Source: CAVSWT01 sp963746735 (GTDB lineage Bacteria > Bacteroidota > Ignavibacteria > Ignavibacteriales > Ignavibacteriaceae). From it: a DNA stretch of 64,000 nucleotides. The notes under the pieces were generated by a model. The model had not been told where the DNA came from and ran no database searches. It saw only the letters and a program-made list of their open reading frames with translations. A program made the position numbers and the translations under genes. This document shows positions 44,959 through 55,143 of this stretch, in pieces. The stretch covers positions 62,001-126,000 of the forward strand of contig CAVVCO010000012.1 in NCBI GenBank assembly GCA_963746735.1. Reading direction: 5' to 3'. Position 1 is the stretch's first letter, and each line of letters opens with the position of its first letter.

Positions 44959-46086
44959 TTGAGTTATCATCAAATACTAAATATTATAATATTTAATAGA
45001 AGAATAATTTTAAGAGTTACTATCTTTTCCACCATATTGTTATTTCTTCTTTTATATTTTGTTTATCCGGTAACTTATAAAGCTGAAGCAACTTTACTTC
45101 CGCCAAGCGATGAATCTAGTAATAATAATCTTAGTGCTTTACTAAATGGTTCAAACTTTACAAGTTTGCTGGGTGGTAATTCTTCCGCCAACTCACAATT
45201 ATACATGCAAGTTTTAGAAAGCCGTTCAGCTGCAGAATATGTTGTTAAAAAAAATAACCTTTTTAATTATTTGAATTCCAAGAATATTTATGATGCTGCA
45301 GAAAAATTAAGTAAAAAATTAAATGTTGAAGTTACTAAAGAAGGAATAATTAAGCTTAGCCTTGATGTTAAAACCAAAATTATTCCAATGCTTTTTGATG
45401 ATAGGGATTCCGTTAAAAAGTTTGCTGCTAAAATTACAAACTCGTTTGTATCTGCTTTAGATCACCTGAATAAACTAAAATTATCTTCTAAAGCAAAAAG
45501 AGCAAGAGAGTATATCGAAACTCAAATAATAATTACAAGAGCTAGTCTGGACTCTGTAGAGAATGCTCTTTCAAATTTCCAAAAGAAGAATAAAACTTTT
45601 GCGCTGCCTGAACAAGTAACTGCTTCAATTGATGCTGCTGCTAAAATTAAATCTGAAATTACTAAAACTGAAATTGAAATTGGGATGCTCAAACAAAATT
45701 TTCGTGAAGATAACAAAGCCGTTCTGTCACTTCAGAGTAAATTATCCGAGTTGAAACAGCAATATAACAAAATGGAAATGGGCAGTGCAGATTATTTATT
45801 AGCCTTCAAAGATGTCCCGGCTTTAGGTAAAGAGTTAACAGAACTTCTTCGCGAAGTAAAAATTCAGAATGAGGTTTACCAGGTTTTACAGCAGCAATAT
45901 TATCAGGAATTAATTCAAGAGAAAAAAGATATTCCAACAATTGAGGTTCTTGATGAAGCGATTCCACCACTTAAAGCATCATCACCTAGAGTAGTTTTTT
46001 CGACAGTTCTTGGCGGAGTATTCGTATTTTTGCTAATGTCTTTAATTTTTGTTTACAAAGAGAAAAAGATTTTAAAAGTCGATTGA
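44959..46086 (+). CDS. Wzz/GumC-type polysaccharide chain-length determinant
   Basis: 375 residues from TTG. A transmembrane helix at ~15-38, a large periplasmic region with long coiled-coil helices (~150-310; AREYIETQIIITRASLDSVE) and a second transmembrane helix at ~345-365 make the Wzz fold. The conserved block near the second helix (VLDEAIPPLKASSPR) contains the proline-rich motif. No tyrosine-kinase domain is attached. It sets chain length and couples to the Wza-like exporter encoded just upstream. Confidence 0.88.
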   Translation: MSYHQILNIIIFNRRIILRVTIFSTILLFLLLYFVYPVTYKAEATLLPPSDESSNNNLSALLNGSNFTSLLGGNSSANSQLYMQVLESRSAAEYVVKKNNLFNYLNSKNIYDAAEKLSKKLNVEVTKEGIIKLSLDVKTKIIPMLFDDRDSVKKFAAKITNSFVSALDHLNKLKLSSKAKRAREYIETQIIITRASLDSVENALSNFQKKNKTFALPEQVTASIDAAAKIKSEITKTEIEIGMLKQNFREDNKAVLSLQSKLSELKQQYNKMEMGSADYLLAFKDVPALGKELTELLREVKIQNEVYQVLQQQYYQELIQEKKDIPTIEVLDEAIPPLKASSPRVVFSTVLGGVFVFLLMSLIFVYKEKKILKVD

Positions 46087-46101
46087 TATAAAAAGTAAAC
46101 A

Positions 46102-46129
46102 AACCAAATTTCTTTAAGAAATTGGGGTT
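46102..46129. repeat. Palindrome AAATTTCTTTAAGAAATT before the decarboxylase gene
   Basis: The central 17 bases form a near-perfect inverted repeat within AACCAAATTTCTT...AAGAAATTGGGGTT. It lies between the Wzz-like gene and the decarboxylase gene and resembles the element at 15774. Confidence 0.45.
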
Positions 46130-46179
46130 ATTATAAAGAAAGTAATTTTGATATTAGATTTAATTAGAAAGGGACAAAC

Positions 46180-47124
46180 TTGTATAAACCTACAGCAGTA
46201 GTAACCGGCGGCGCGGGATTTTTAGGATCTCATTTATGCGATAAACTTTTATCGGAAGGATGCAAAGTAATTTGTGTTGATAATTTACTTACCGGAAATA
46301 TGGATAACATTGCTCATCTTTTTGCCAATGAAAATTTTCAATTTATAAAACATGATATTACAAATTATATTTTTGTCCCGGGCAGGATCGACTACATACT
46401 TCATTTTGCTTCTCCTGCCAGTCCGATTGATTATTTGAAATTTCCAATTCAAACTTTAAAAGTTGGTTCACTGGGGACACATAAAGCATTGGGATTAGCT
46501 AAGGAAAAAAAAGCAAGATTTTTATTAGCCTCAACATCGGAAGTTTACGGCGATCCAGCTATCCATCCGCAGAGTGAAGATTACTGGGGTAACGTAAATC
46601 CGATCGGTCCACGCGGAGTTTATGATGAAGCAAAGAGATTTGCCGAAGCTATTACAATGGCTTATAACCGTTATCATGGAGTTGAAACCAGAATAGTTAG
46701 AATTTTTAATACTTACGGTCCGCGAATGAGATTAGATGATGGAAGAGCTTTACCAGCATTCGTTGGACAAGCTTTACGTGGGGAAGATTTAACAGTGTTT
46801 GGAGATGGCTCACAAACAAGAAGCTTTTGTTTTGTTTCTGATCTAGTAAGCGGGATTTATAAATTATTAATGTCCAATGAAGTTGAACCTGTAAACATCG
46901 GGAACCCGGCAGAGATTACCATTAAGCAATTTGCAAAAGAAGTTTTAAAAATTACAGGCAGTAAAAGCAAGATAGTCTATAAAGAGCTTCCGGTGGATGA
47001 TCCGAAAGTAAGGCAGCCCGATATAAGTAAAGCAAATAAAATTCTTGGATGGGAACCTAAAATAGACCGCAGCAAAGGGTTAAAGATTACCATAGACTTT
47101 TTTAAGAAAACAGTAAAATTTTAA
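46180..47124 (+). CDS. UDP-glucuronate decarboxylase (UDP-xylose synthase)
   Basis: 314 residues from TTG, extended SDR family. The cofactor site is VVTGGAGFLGSHLCDKL and the catalytic Tyr-x3-Lys is in GVYDEAKRFAEA with the preceding Ser/Thr in LASTSEVYGDP. The decarboxylase-type blocks HFASPASPIDYLK and TYGPRMRLDDGRALPAFVG are distinctive. It oxidises and decarboxylates UDP-glucuronic acid to UDP-xylose, a building block for the locus's glycan. UDP-glucose dehydrogenase is not in the window. Confidence 0.88.
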   Translation: MYKPTAVVTGGAGFLGSHLCDKLLSEGCKVICVDNLLTGNMDNIAHLFANENFQFIKHDITNYIFVPGRIDYILHFASPASPIDYLKFPIQTLKVGSLGTHKALGLAKEKKARFLLASTSEVYGDPAIHPQSEDYWGNVNPIGPRGVYDEAKRFAEAITMAYNRYHGVETRIVRIFNTYGPRMRLDDGRALPAFVGQALRGEDLTVFGDGSQTRSFCFVSDLVSGIYKLLMSNEVEPVNIGNPAEITIKQFAKEVLKITGSKSKIVYKELPVDDPKVRQPDISKANKILGWEPKIDRSKGLKITIDFFKKTVKF

Positions 47125-47135
47125 GCTGACTTTTA

Positions 47136-48668
47136 ATGTCAAAAAAGTTCACCTCAACAATTGCCGGTGCTTCAATATTAATTACGGGTGTCGGATTTAT
47201 AAGTCGAGGTTTTGGCTTTATTAGAGAAGTTGTATACGCTAATAATTTTGGACTTCAAACAAGTTTTGATGTTTACTTAATAGGGGCAGTACTTCCGGTT
47301 ATTTTAAATACTTCAGTAATCTACCTTGCGCAAAATTATTTTATTCCTGTTTATCATAATAAACTTTCTGATGGCGAAGAAGCTGCAAAAAAGTTTCTCA
47401 AGAATTGCTTCTGGCTTTTTGTAATTTCTTCCATAATTATTTCATTCATCCTTTATTTAATTTCACCATATATAATCAATGCCTATTTCTCAAAAAACGA
47501 TTTTGAACAAAATAAATTAGCACTTAAAGTATTTCAAATTTTTTTATTTACAATTCCATTTAACGCAGGATATTCAATTTTAGCTTCTTATTCTCAAGCT
47601 GAATTTAATTTTAAATCTCCAGCAATATCAACTTTGTTTCAGAATGTAATAATAATAACCCTGGTTTTATTATTTTCAAAGTCTATTGGAATATTTACAA
47701 TCCCATTTGGCTATTTGTTAGGGACTATTACTCAATTTATTTACTTGTTTATTAGTGTTAAAAAGAAAGGAATAAATTTATTCAATGATTTATCTTTTCA
47801 TCCAAAAGAATTAGGATTTGCAAATAAAATATTATTCCTCACAATAGTGGTTGAAGTTATAAACCAACTGTATGTTTTAATTGATAGATACTTTTATGGA
47901 AGGGTGGATGCCGGGGGAATTGCCGCATTAAACTATGCATTTGTGCTTTATTCTCTACCAATAACTCTTTTCTCAATAGCATTATCAACTGCAATTCTGC
48001 CAAGATTTAGTCAGTCATTTAATCTAAAAGATCACATAACTTTAAAAGCTCAATTTTCCAACGGCATTAAAGTGAATATTTTTATGTTCATTCCTTTAAC
48101 TTTTATTTTTATTTATTTCGGAAATTCTATTATAAGATTGTTTTATCAAAGAGGTAATTTTACTTCAGGCGATACTTTCATGACCTTTGAAATCTTAAGA
48201 ATATATGCATTCAGCATGATATTTTTTTCATCTTATGCGGTTATTAATAAAATTATTTACGGCGCAGGCTTAATAAAAAATCTTCTATATATTTCGCTGA
48301 TAGTTTTATTGTTAAAAGTAATTTTAAATTTTTTGCTTGTCGATAAAATGAAACAAGATGGCTTGGCTTTATCTTCAACTGTTAGTTATATCTTATTGAG
48401 TTTAGGATGTTTCATTTTGGTAGTAAAAAAACTAAAATTTAATAATTTAGGTGAGTTCTTTTTTACAGTGTTATTTTACATATTCAATGGATTGATAGCG
48501 TATGTAATTTTATTAATACTTAAACCAATTTTGCAGAGTTCTTTTATGGTAAATTTACTTTTAGAGATGAGTATTTTTATTACTATTTACTTTCTAAATC
48601 TAAGTATCTTAAAGCCGCATGAGTATTTAATATTTCAGGATATTTTTCTTAAAGTATTAAAAAGATAA
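47136..48668 (+). CDS. MurJ/MviN-like lipid-linked oligosaccharide flippase
   Basis: 510 residues, 14 predicted transmembrane helices. The start SILITGVGFISRGFGFIREV is the MurJ-type opening, and QAEFNFKSPAISTLFQNV and LSTAILPRFSQSF are typical of the same MOP superfamily. In this locus it most likely flips an undecaprenyl-linked repeat unit (Wzx role). MurJ itself is the other possibility. Eleven bases after the decarboxylase gene, same strand. Confidence 0.8.
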   Translation: MSKKFTSTIAGASILITGVGFISRGFGFIREVVYANNFGLQTSFDVYLIGAVLPVILNTSVIYLAQNYFIPVYHNKLSDGEEAAKKFLKNCFWLFVISSIIISFILYLISPYIINAYFSKNDFEQNKLALKVFQIFLFTIPFNAGYSILASYSQAEFNFKSPAISTLFQNVIIITLVLLFSKSIGIFTIPFGYLLGTITQFIYLFISVKKKGINLFNDLSFHPKELGFANKILFLTIVVEVINQLYVLIDRYFYGRVDAGGIAALNYAFVLYSLPITLFSIALSTAILPRFSQSFNLKDHITLKAQFSNGIKVNIFMFIPLTFIFIYFGNSIIRLFYQRGNFTSGDTFMTFEILRIYAFSMIFFSSYAVINKIIYGAGLIKNLLYISLIVLLLKVILNFLLVDKMKQDGLALSSTVSYILLSLGCFILVVKKLKFNNLGEFFFTVLFYIFNGLIAYVILLILKPILQSSFMVNLLLEMSIFITIYFLNLSILKPHEYLIFQDIFLKVLKR

Positions 48669-48672
48669 ATTG

Positions 48673-49329
48673 TTATTCAAGTTTTTTTAAAACTATTTCA
48701 ATTGAATACTCGCCTTTACTTTGAATTTCAGAATTAATTTCGTGATAACCTTCGCTGCATTCCTTTGCATATACAATCTCAAAGTTCTTTAAATTTCTTT
48801 GGATTAAAGGTACTATACCTATTGTATCCGGTGCTTCATCTCTATCAATTAAATAAAATGCAGTATGGTTGGGGTTAAATTTCGAAGGTAAAGTTTTTTT
48901 CTTTTCATAAAGATCACGGTGCGGAATATAAAGAATTAAATAGCCGCCTTTTTTTAAAACACGGTACCAATTTTTTAAAGCTACTGCAGGATCTTTCATA
49001 TGCTCTAATGTATGTGAGGAATAAACGAAATCATACTTACCATCTCTGATAGTCTTTAGATACTGCGCATCGCCATGTTCAAAATCCCAGCCATTTGCAT
49101 TAGGCAAAACTAAGTCTCCGCCAAAACCAATATCCAACCCTTCCCCTTGCAGGAATTTTTCAAAAAAGTCTTCACGTTTTCGTCTTGTTTCTGCTTTTGA
49201 AGTTTCGCCTGGAACAAAAGGCCTTTTACCTTTTAAGTATTTATTCTTTAAGTAAACATGATAAATATTCGCACCAATATTCCAGATAGGTTTAGGCGTA
49301 ACTTTTATTAAAGAAGATAGTATTTTCAT
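48673..49329 (-). CDS. Class I SAM-dependent methyltransferase
   Basis: 218 residues. The SAM motif is GLDIGFGGDLVLP, and the typical late block YSSHTLEHMKDP then VLKKGGYLILYIPH follows, as in glycan-linked methyltransferases. A C-terminal region (~150-218) includes PNHTAFYLIDRDE. The ATG overlaps the (restored) stop of the glycosyltransferase gene by four bases (ATGA), so these two minus-strand genes form a coupled pair inverted within the locus. Probably methylates a sugar or the glycan end. Confidence 0.78.
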   Translation of the reverse strand: MKILSSLIKVTPKPIWNIGANIYHVYLKNKYLKGKRPFVPGETSKAETRRKREDFFEKFLQGEGLDIGFGGDLVLPNANGWDFEHGDAQYLKTIRDGKYDFVYSSHTLEHMKDPAVALKNWYRVLKKGGYLILYIPHRDLYEKKKTLPSKFNPNHTAFYLIDRDEAPDTIGIVPLIQRNLKNFEIVYAKECSEGYHEINSEIQSKGEYSIEIVLKKLE

Positions 49330-50563
49330 TCATCATTTCCATTTTGAGTTAGTGTGTTCCAAAATTCATCTGGCTATTAAATCTCGATCAAAATTTTGAT
49401 TAACAAAATTATAACCATTCATTCCTAATTGATGTGCGAGAGAAGGTGTTTCGAAAAGAATTAAAATATTTTTTTCGAGATCTTCCGGGTTTTCAGGGAT
49501 GAAACTTAATCCGCTTTTAGCTTGTTCAATAAATAATTCTTTTGCTTCTCCTTCGACACCAAGTAAAATTGGCTTTTTCGAAGCAAGTATCTCAAAAATT
49601 TTTGATGGAATTGCACCCTTAAATAAATCAAGTTTCTTCAAAGGTATTATTGAGGCATTGGCTGAAGATATAATGTAAGGCATTTGTTCTTTTTTTACGG
49701 GATCAAAAAAGAAAACATTCTTTAAAGTCAATTTATTTTTTAATCTCAATTAGTTTTTCTTTTTCTGGCCCGTCTCCAAGCAGAATAAATTTTATGTTTG
49801 AAATGTTTTTGATTTTATCCGCAGCATATAAAATTACTTCTAATCCTTGGGCATAACCGAAAATTCCAGCATATAAAATCAAAAAATCATTATCATCAAA
49901 ACCATTTTCAAATTTCCATTCACTACTAAAATTATTATCTTGAAAAAGACTAACGTCAACTCCATTCTTAAGCCAATAGGTATTCTTTGTCGGAAATCTT
50001 GTTTTGATATTATTTATGATTCCGTTTGTTTGACCAGTAATTAAAAATGATTTTTTATAAATATATTCTTCAAGTTTAGTTGAAATATTAATCAAAAATT
50101 TATTTGTAACCAGTCCTAATTTTTCTGCGCTTTCCGGCCAAAGATCGGAAACATTAAAAATTAATTTTGCTTTTTTTTCTCTAGCAAGAATTAAAGCCGT
50201 TATTCCTAAAAATAAAGGCGGAGATTCACATAATATAAAATCCTGGTTTTCAATTTTAAATAATCCAACAAATAACGAAGAAATCACAAAAGAAAAATAG
50301 TTCAACAATCTTAGAAACAATGACTTTGATTTTCGAACAAAAATATATGCTCGATGAATATCTAGCAAATTCATCTTTTCATAAAAATAAAATTTACGTT
50401 TGTAATTGTCCATTACTATCATGCGGGGGTAATTCGGCATTGCTGTTAGAACAGAAACTTCGGCGCCTTTTTTTTGCATTCTAATTGCCAGTTCAAATAA
50501 TCTGTTTTGAGGCGCACCAACTTCAGGCGGGAAATATTGTGTTAGGAATAGAATTTTCATCAA
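49326..50563 (-). CDS. Glycosyltransferase family 4 (WcaI/WbuB-like), two frameshifts
   Basis: The main frame starts MMKILFLTQYFPPEVGAPQN, the opening of WbuB-type transferases, and runs through ILYAGIFGYAQGLEVILYA to GDGPEKEKLIEIKK. A shift near 49738 joins NKLTLKNVFFFDPVKKEQMP and the nucleotide-sugar site (LFKGAIPSKIFEILASKKPI). A second shift near 49370 gives a C-terminus ending at 49326 that overlaps the next ATG. Total ~413 residues. It adds a sugar to the lipid-linked glycan. The overlap with the methyltransferase start supports this reading. Confidence 0.78.
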
Positions 50564-50772
50564 TATTCAATTTTAATTTTCAAATCCTGAAGTTTAATTT
50601 TATTATTGATTTGCAATATAAAGATTCTTTAGAATTGTTTATAAAATATTGTCATTTTATATAAAATATTTAATACCTAAATTTATAATTAATAAGTATA
50701 ATAATTCGTTATTCAAATATTTTATTAATTTTATTTTATATAAATGCTTCATAATTAATTTAGGCTGAAATT

Positions 50773-51906
50773 TTGGATATTATTTCTAAATTAGAAAAAA
50801 TAAAAGTCTTAGATAAAATTATAGAATTCAGTTCAAATAATTTATTAAGCCTAATTAGAAAATATTATGTTAAAAAAAATGTAGCCGACGGCAGTGTAGT
50901 TATTATTTCTTTACATAAAATTGGCGACACTGTTTTTACGATTCCTGCCATAAAAAAAATATTTGAGCACTTTGCAAATAAAAAAATATACATCATAACT
51001 TTCACTGAAAATAAAGCTATTTATAAAATAGCTTTACCAAATAGTTCCATCTGCACTGTTAAAAAGGAAAGTTTTATTCTAGGGGGCAGAATTGCTTTAA
51101 GAAGTGCAAAAATTATTTTAAATAATATGAAACCTGAAACAATTTTTGATTTAACAGGAACCATAACTTCAGCCACCTTAATTGTCAATTCCAGTGCAAA
51201 AAATATAGTTGGACTCAATTCCAAATATTACAAGACATTATATGATTATTATACTCCAATAAGAATTGCACCTCATTTAATCGATCGCTATATAGATGTA
51301 ATTAAACTATTCATTCCAGTCGTTGATTCAGAAATTGAAAAAGAATTTCCAATAAATATTTCAACTGAAGGTAAAATTTTTATCTGTCCACTTGCCGGAT
51401 GGAAAGCAAAGGAATGGGGGATTGATAATTTTGTAAATCTGTCAAATCTGTTAAATAAAAATTATGAAGTAGAAATAATTGTTGAAAAAAATAAATTGTC
51501 TGTGGAAGAATTAAAGAAATTTGAAATTAATAAAATTTCAATAACTCAAACAACTTCTTTAGAAGAATTAATAAATAATATTAAAGATTGTTCTGTATTT
51601 ATATCTAATGATTCAGGCCCATTATATATAGCGAATTTATTGGGTAAACCAACTTTTACAATATATGGCCCAACCAATCCTGAATATTCTCTACCTTTCG
51701 GTAAATTCCATAAATTTGCACAAAAGAAAATTTCATGTTCACCGGATGGAACTCAATATTGTTATTTGCAAGCTGGTTTAAAATGTCCATCTTATGAATG
51801 TATGCATCAATTGAGTGTTGGGGAAGTTTACGCTAACATAAACTGTTTTCTAATGGATATAAAAATTACATCTAGAAATAAAAACAAAAAAAATATATTG
51901 AGTTAA
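50773..51906 (+). CDS. Glycosyltransferase family 9 (heptosyltransferase-like)
   Basis: 377 residues from TTG. The N-domain begins with VVIISLHKIGDTVFTIPAIK, the GT9 opening. The C-domain contains IFICPLAGWKAKEWGIDNFV and the nucleotide-sugar site SNDSGPLYIANLLGKPTFTI with GPTNPEYSLP. The family usually adds heptose to lipid A core. Here it sits in the polysaccharide locus with an unknown sugar. The 209-base gap before it, shared with a divergent gene, is very AT-rich and must hold the promoters, but no motif was clear. Confidence 0.82.
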   Translation: MDIISKLEKIKVLDKIIEFSSNNLLSLIRKYYVKKNVADGSVVIISLHKIGDTVFTIPAIKKIFEHFANKKIYIITFTENKAIYKIALPNSSICTVKKESFILGGRIALRSAKIILNNMKPETIFDLTGTITSATLIVNSSAKNIVGLNSKYYKTLYDYYTPIRIAPHLIDRYIDVIKLFIPVVDSEIEKEFPINISTEGKIFICPLAGWKAKEWGIDNFVNLSNLLNKNYEVEIIVEKNKLSVEELKKFEINKISITQTTSLEELINNIKDCSVFISNDSGPLYIANLLGKPTFTIYGPTNPEYSLPFGKFHKFAQKKISCSPDGTQYCYLQAGLKCPSYECMHQLSVGEVYANINCFLMDIKITSRNKNKKNILS

Positions 51907-51907
51907 T

Positions 51908-53323
51908 TTGATTTTAAATTATTTAAATTCATTAAATATACTTTTGGCTTCATTATTTTTAGCTGTGCTTGTGTTTGCAAGCTTACCAATCATTTGGGTA
52001 GGAATATTATTTATAATTTTCCTTTTCTTATTAATACTTCATACAAAAAAGGATATAATTTTATTTTTTATTTTTGGGTTGCTTGTAATAACAAGTGACA
52101 TTAGCGAGACTTTAAGAATTATTCTTAATTCTGCAGCTTTCATATATCTTCTATTTGTTTATCTCAAAGATTATGGCCTGGAATTTTCTATTTCCCCCAA
52201 ATTTCCCAAACGCATCACTTATTTTATTTTTTTTATAATAATATCTATGACGTTATCAACTTTATTTTCAGTAAGTATTTTTACCGGTCTGAATGAAGTT
52301 TTTAGACAGATTACTTTTTTCTTACTTGTTTATTTAATGTATGTATACGTTAACAAAGATGAAGATGCTTTTAGATACATGAATGCTTTAATTGCGTCAG
52401 GCGTTGCTGTAGCTCTGATGATTATTTTTACTTTTCTCACTTCAAATAAAGATATTTATTTACTTGAATCTCAAGGATTAATTCATGAAGGAGGTATCTT
52501 TAATAATGTTGCGGCAGCAGGAGGTATTTTTGCGGCAAGTATTCCTTTGACATTTATTTTTTTGTTATACAATATTCGAAATAATAAAAGGCTATCACTA
52601 TTCTTATTTGGTATTTTATTTATTCAAATTCTTGGCATTTTTTTAACGAATTCCAGAGCCTCAATTTTTGCAGTTTTTCTAAGTTTGCTAATAATTACTT
52701 ACATGTTAAAAAGAAAGACTTTTTATAAATTAATTATTTCAGGTGCTGTTATATTCATATTATTGTTTATTCTATTGCCAGTATTTACAAATGATATTGA
52801 TACATATTTTCGTGTAAATAGAATTTTAGAAAATACAAGATATATTCTATGGGATATGTCATTTGGAATAATTAAAGATAATCCTATTTGGGGAACCGGT
52901 CCGGGATTATTTAAAAATTATATGTATCAGCATATTCCTGTTATGCTTGGTAGCTGGGATGAAAGTCAAATAAGATGGGTTTATGATTTAGCTGGATTAG
53001 GAGAGTCACATAATTTTTTGCTCTTCCGGACATCTGAGACTGGAATACTGGGATTAGTCTCTGTTATTATATTACCAATTATTTTTATTTCTTATTGTAA
53101 AAATGTTATTTCAAAATATATTAATAATAAAAAAATTTACTATTTAGGTGTTGCTATATTTGCTTATGGAATTAGCATGTTTATTCGCTCTTTCTATGAA
53201 TCAACAGGCTTAATATCTAACGGTTGGATTATTAGAGATTTACCTTTTTGGCTCTGTTTCTCTGTTATTATTTATCTTGAGAATCGAAAGAAAATCTTAG
53301 ATGAAAATACTAATTTTAGCTGA
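51908..53323 (+). CDS. O-antigen ligase/polymerase-like membrane protein (Wzy/WaaL type)
   Basis: 471 residues from TTG with about 11-12 transmembrane helices. The Wzy_C signature is present: GTGPGLFKNYM, a long periplasmic loop, then ESHNFLLFRTSETGILGL, where the His lies in the active region. It may polymerise the repeat unit (Wzy) or ligate the chain (WaaL); the locus position next to Wzz and Wzx favours polymerase. The stop overlaps the next gene by 23 bases. Confidence 0.8.
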   Translation: MILNYLNSLNILLASLFLAVLVFASLPIIWVGILFIIFLFLLILHTKKDIILFFIFGLLVITSDISETLRIILNSAAFIYLLFVYLKDYGLEFSISPKFPKRITYFIFFIIISMTLSTLFSVSIFTGLNEVFRQITFFLLVYLMYVYVNKDEDAFRYMNALIASGVAVALMIIFTFLTSNKDIYLLESQGLIHEGGIFNNVAAAGGIFAASIPLTFIFLLYNIRNNKRLSLFLFGILFIQILGIFLTNSRASIFAVFLSLLIITYMLKRKTFYKLIISGAVIFILLFILLPVFTNDIDTYFRVNRILENTRYILWDMSFGIIKDNPIWGTGPGLFKNYMYQHIPVMLGSWDESQIRWVYDLAGLGESHNFLLFRTSETGILGLVSVIILPIIFISYCKNVISKYINNKKIYYLGVAIFAYGISMFIRSFYESTGLISNGWIIRDLPFWLCFSVIIYLENRKKILDENTNFS

Positions 53324-54416
53324 CACTTCTTCTATACATACAATCCGATGGGCAAATGCTTTATTTCAAAAAGGGGTGGAAGTCGCTTTATTCGGATTCT
53401 CTAATTATAATTCCTCAGATTATTGTAACGGAATTAAGATTTATTCAAATCAAATTCCTTCCACGATTATTTCTAAAAAAGATGGAGACTTAAGTAAATT
53501 AATTTACCTTAAATCTATTGCTAAGGTGAAAAATATTATTGAAGAATTTAAACCTGACTTACTTCATTCTTATTATACATCAAGTTATGGATTCGTTGGC
53601 GCGTTAGTTAATTTTCACCCATTTTTCATTTCTGTATGGGGAGCAGATATTTATAATTTCCCAGTGAAAAGTATTATTCATAGAATAATGGTTAAATTTA
53701 GTTTAAAGAGAGCTGATAAAATTTTATCAACAAGTCATTCCATGGTTCATCAAATTCAAAAATTTACAAAAAGTAAAATTGAAGTAACTCCATTTGGAAT
53801 AGATGTGAATATTTTCAAACCGCTTGACATTGAATCTATTTTCGGAAAAGAAAAGATTGTAATTGGAACAGTTAAAACATTAGAAAAGAAATATGGTGTT
53901 GAATATTTAATCCAGGCTTTTAAATTGGTTAAAGATAATTTGCCATTTATTTCTTTTAAACTTTTAATCGTTGGTGGCGGGAGTCAATTAAATCAATTGA
54001 AAAAATTGACAAAAGAATTAAAATTAGAAAATGATACAATCTTTACTGGTTATGTCAAACATAATGAGGTTGTAAAATACTACAATATGATTGATATTTA
54101 TGTCGCCTTATCAATCGAAGATAGCGAAAGCTTCGGGGTTGCTGTTTTGGAAGCTTCAGCTTGTGAAAAACCTGTTGTTGTTTCTAACATTAGTGGATTC
54201 AAAGAAGTTGTTGAAAATAATATTACTGGCTTTATAGTTGAGAAACAAAATATTGAACAAACTGCTAATTCTATAATCAAATTGGTAAATGATAGGAATT
54301 TAAGAAATGCTATGGGTAAATCGGGTAGGGAACGTGTAATTAAATTATATAATTGGAATAACAATGTTAATCAGATGATTAATTTTTACAGCGAAACAGT
54401 TAATCTATATATATAG
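53301..54416 (+). CDS. Glycosyltransferase family 4
   Basis: 371 residues, GT-B fold. The N-domain has MKILILADTSSIHTIRWANAL and LLHSYYTSSYGFVGALV. The C-domain has IVIGTVKTLEKKYGVEYLIQ, LLIVGGGSQLNQLKKL and the donor-binding E-x7-E block ESFGVAVLEASACEKPVV. It is embedded between the polymerase-like gene (overlap 23 bases) and a methyltransferase gene (1-base overlap), so it is part of one long operon. Confidence 0.88.
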   Translation: MKILILADTSSIHTIRWANALFQKGVEVALFGFSNYNSSDYCNGIKIYSNQIPSTIISKKDGDLSKLIYLKSIAKVKNIIEEFKPDLLHSYYTSSYGFVGALVNFHPFFISVWGADIYNFPVKSIIHRIMVKFSLKRADKILSTSHSMVHQIQKFTKSKIEVTPFGIDVNIFKPLDIESIFGKEKIVIGTVKTLEKKYGVEYLIQAFKLVKDNLPFISFKLLIVGGGSQLNQLKKLTKELKLENDTIFTGYVKHNEVVKYYNMIDIYVALSIEDSESFGVAVLEASACEKPVVVSNISGFKEVVENNITGFIVEKQNIEQTANSIIKLVNDRNLRNAMGKSGRERVIKLYNWNNNVNQMINFYSETVNLYI

Positions 54417-55123
54417 TGAATACAAAAAATCTTGAAAAAGAACTAGAGCAAATTGAAGACAGAATGAAACGCAGGAATTCTTTTTCTCCGGATTTGTACA
54501 GTCCTCTAAAACCGGATGTTGTTTTGAGACAGCAGGAACTTGAAAGAAAATTAATCAAATGGTTGAGAAAGAAAAATTATAATAATATTTCTGATTTAAA
54601 ATTACTTGAAATAGGATGTGGTTCAGGTAAAAATATATTAAAATTTATTGAGCTAGGTTTTAATCCCGAAAATATAATTGGAAATGAATTGCTTGAAGAA
54701 AGGCTAATTCATACAAAAAAAATATTACCGGCTTCTGTAAAAATAATTAGCGGAAATGCATTGGATTTAGAGTTGATGAATAATTCTTTTGATATCGTTT
54801 TTCAGTCAACTGTATTTACATCGATACTGGATGATAAATTTAAACAAGCACTAGCTAATAAAATTTGGGATTTAGCCAAGCCTGGGGGTGGCATATTGTG
54901 GTATGATTTTATTTATGATAATCCTAAAAATAAAGATGTAAATGGAATTCCTCTGAAAGAAATTAAGGAATTATTTCCGGAAGCTAAAATCAAACACTGG
55001 AGCCTGACTTTAGCACCACCGATTAGTAGATTAATCACAAAAATTCATCCGTCGTTATATAATATTTTTAATGCATTCCCTTTTTTAAGAACTCATATTC
55101 TTTGCTGGATTGAGAAAAAGTAG
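54416..55123 (+). CDS. Class I SAM-dependent methyltransferase
   Basis: 235 residues from GTG, whose first base is the last base of the preceding stop. SAM motif LLEIGCGSGKNI (~62-73), acidic strand-2 end IGNELLEERL and the later block FDIVFQSTVFTSIL are as expected. The C-terminal part (WYDFIYDNPKNKDVNG) is typical of methyltransferases in polysaccharide loci. The acceptor is unknown, possibly a sugar hydroxyl of the glycan. Confidence 0.82.
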   Translation: MNTKNLEKELEQIEDRMKRRNSFSPDLYSPLKPDVVLRQQELERKLIKWLRKKNYNNISDLKLLEIGCGSGKNILKFIELGFNPENIIGNELLEERLIHTKKILPASVKIISGNALDLELMNNSFDIVFQSTVFTSILDDKFKQALANKIWDLAKPGGGILWYDFIYDNPKNKDVNGIPLKEIKELFPEAKIKHWSLTLAPPISRLITKIHPSLYNIFNAFPFLRTHILCWIEKK

Positions 55124-55143
55124 TAATTAAATTATAAAATTAT

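Noticed and set aside
50564..50772. Hidden gene in the 209-base gap between divergent glycosyltransferase genes
   Set aside because: Extremely AT-rich, no frame with coding character; treated as promoter region.
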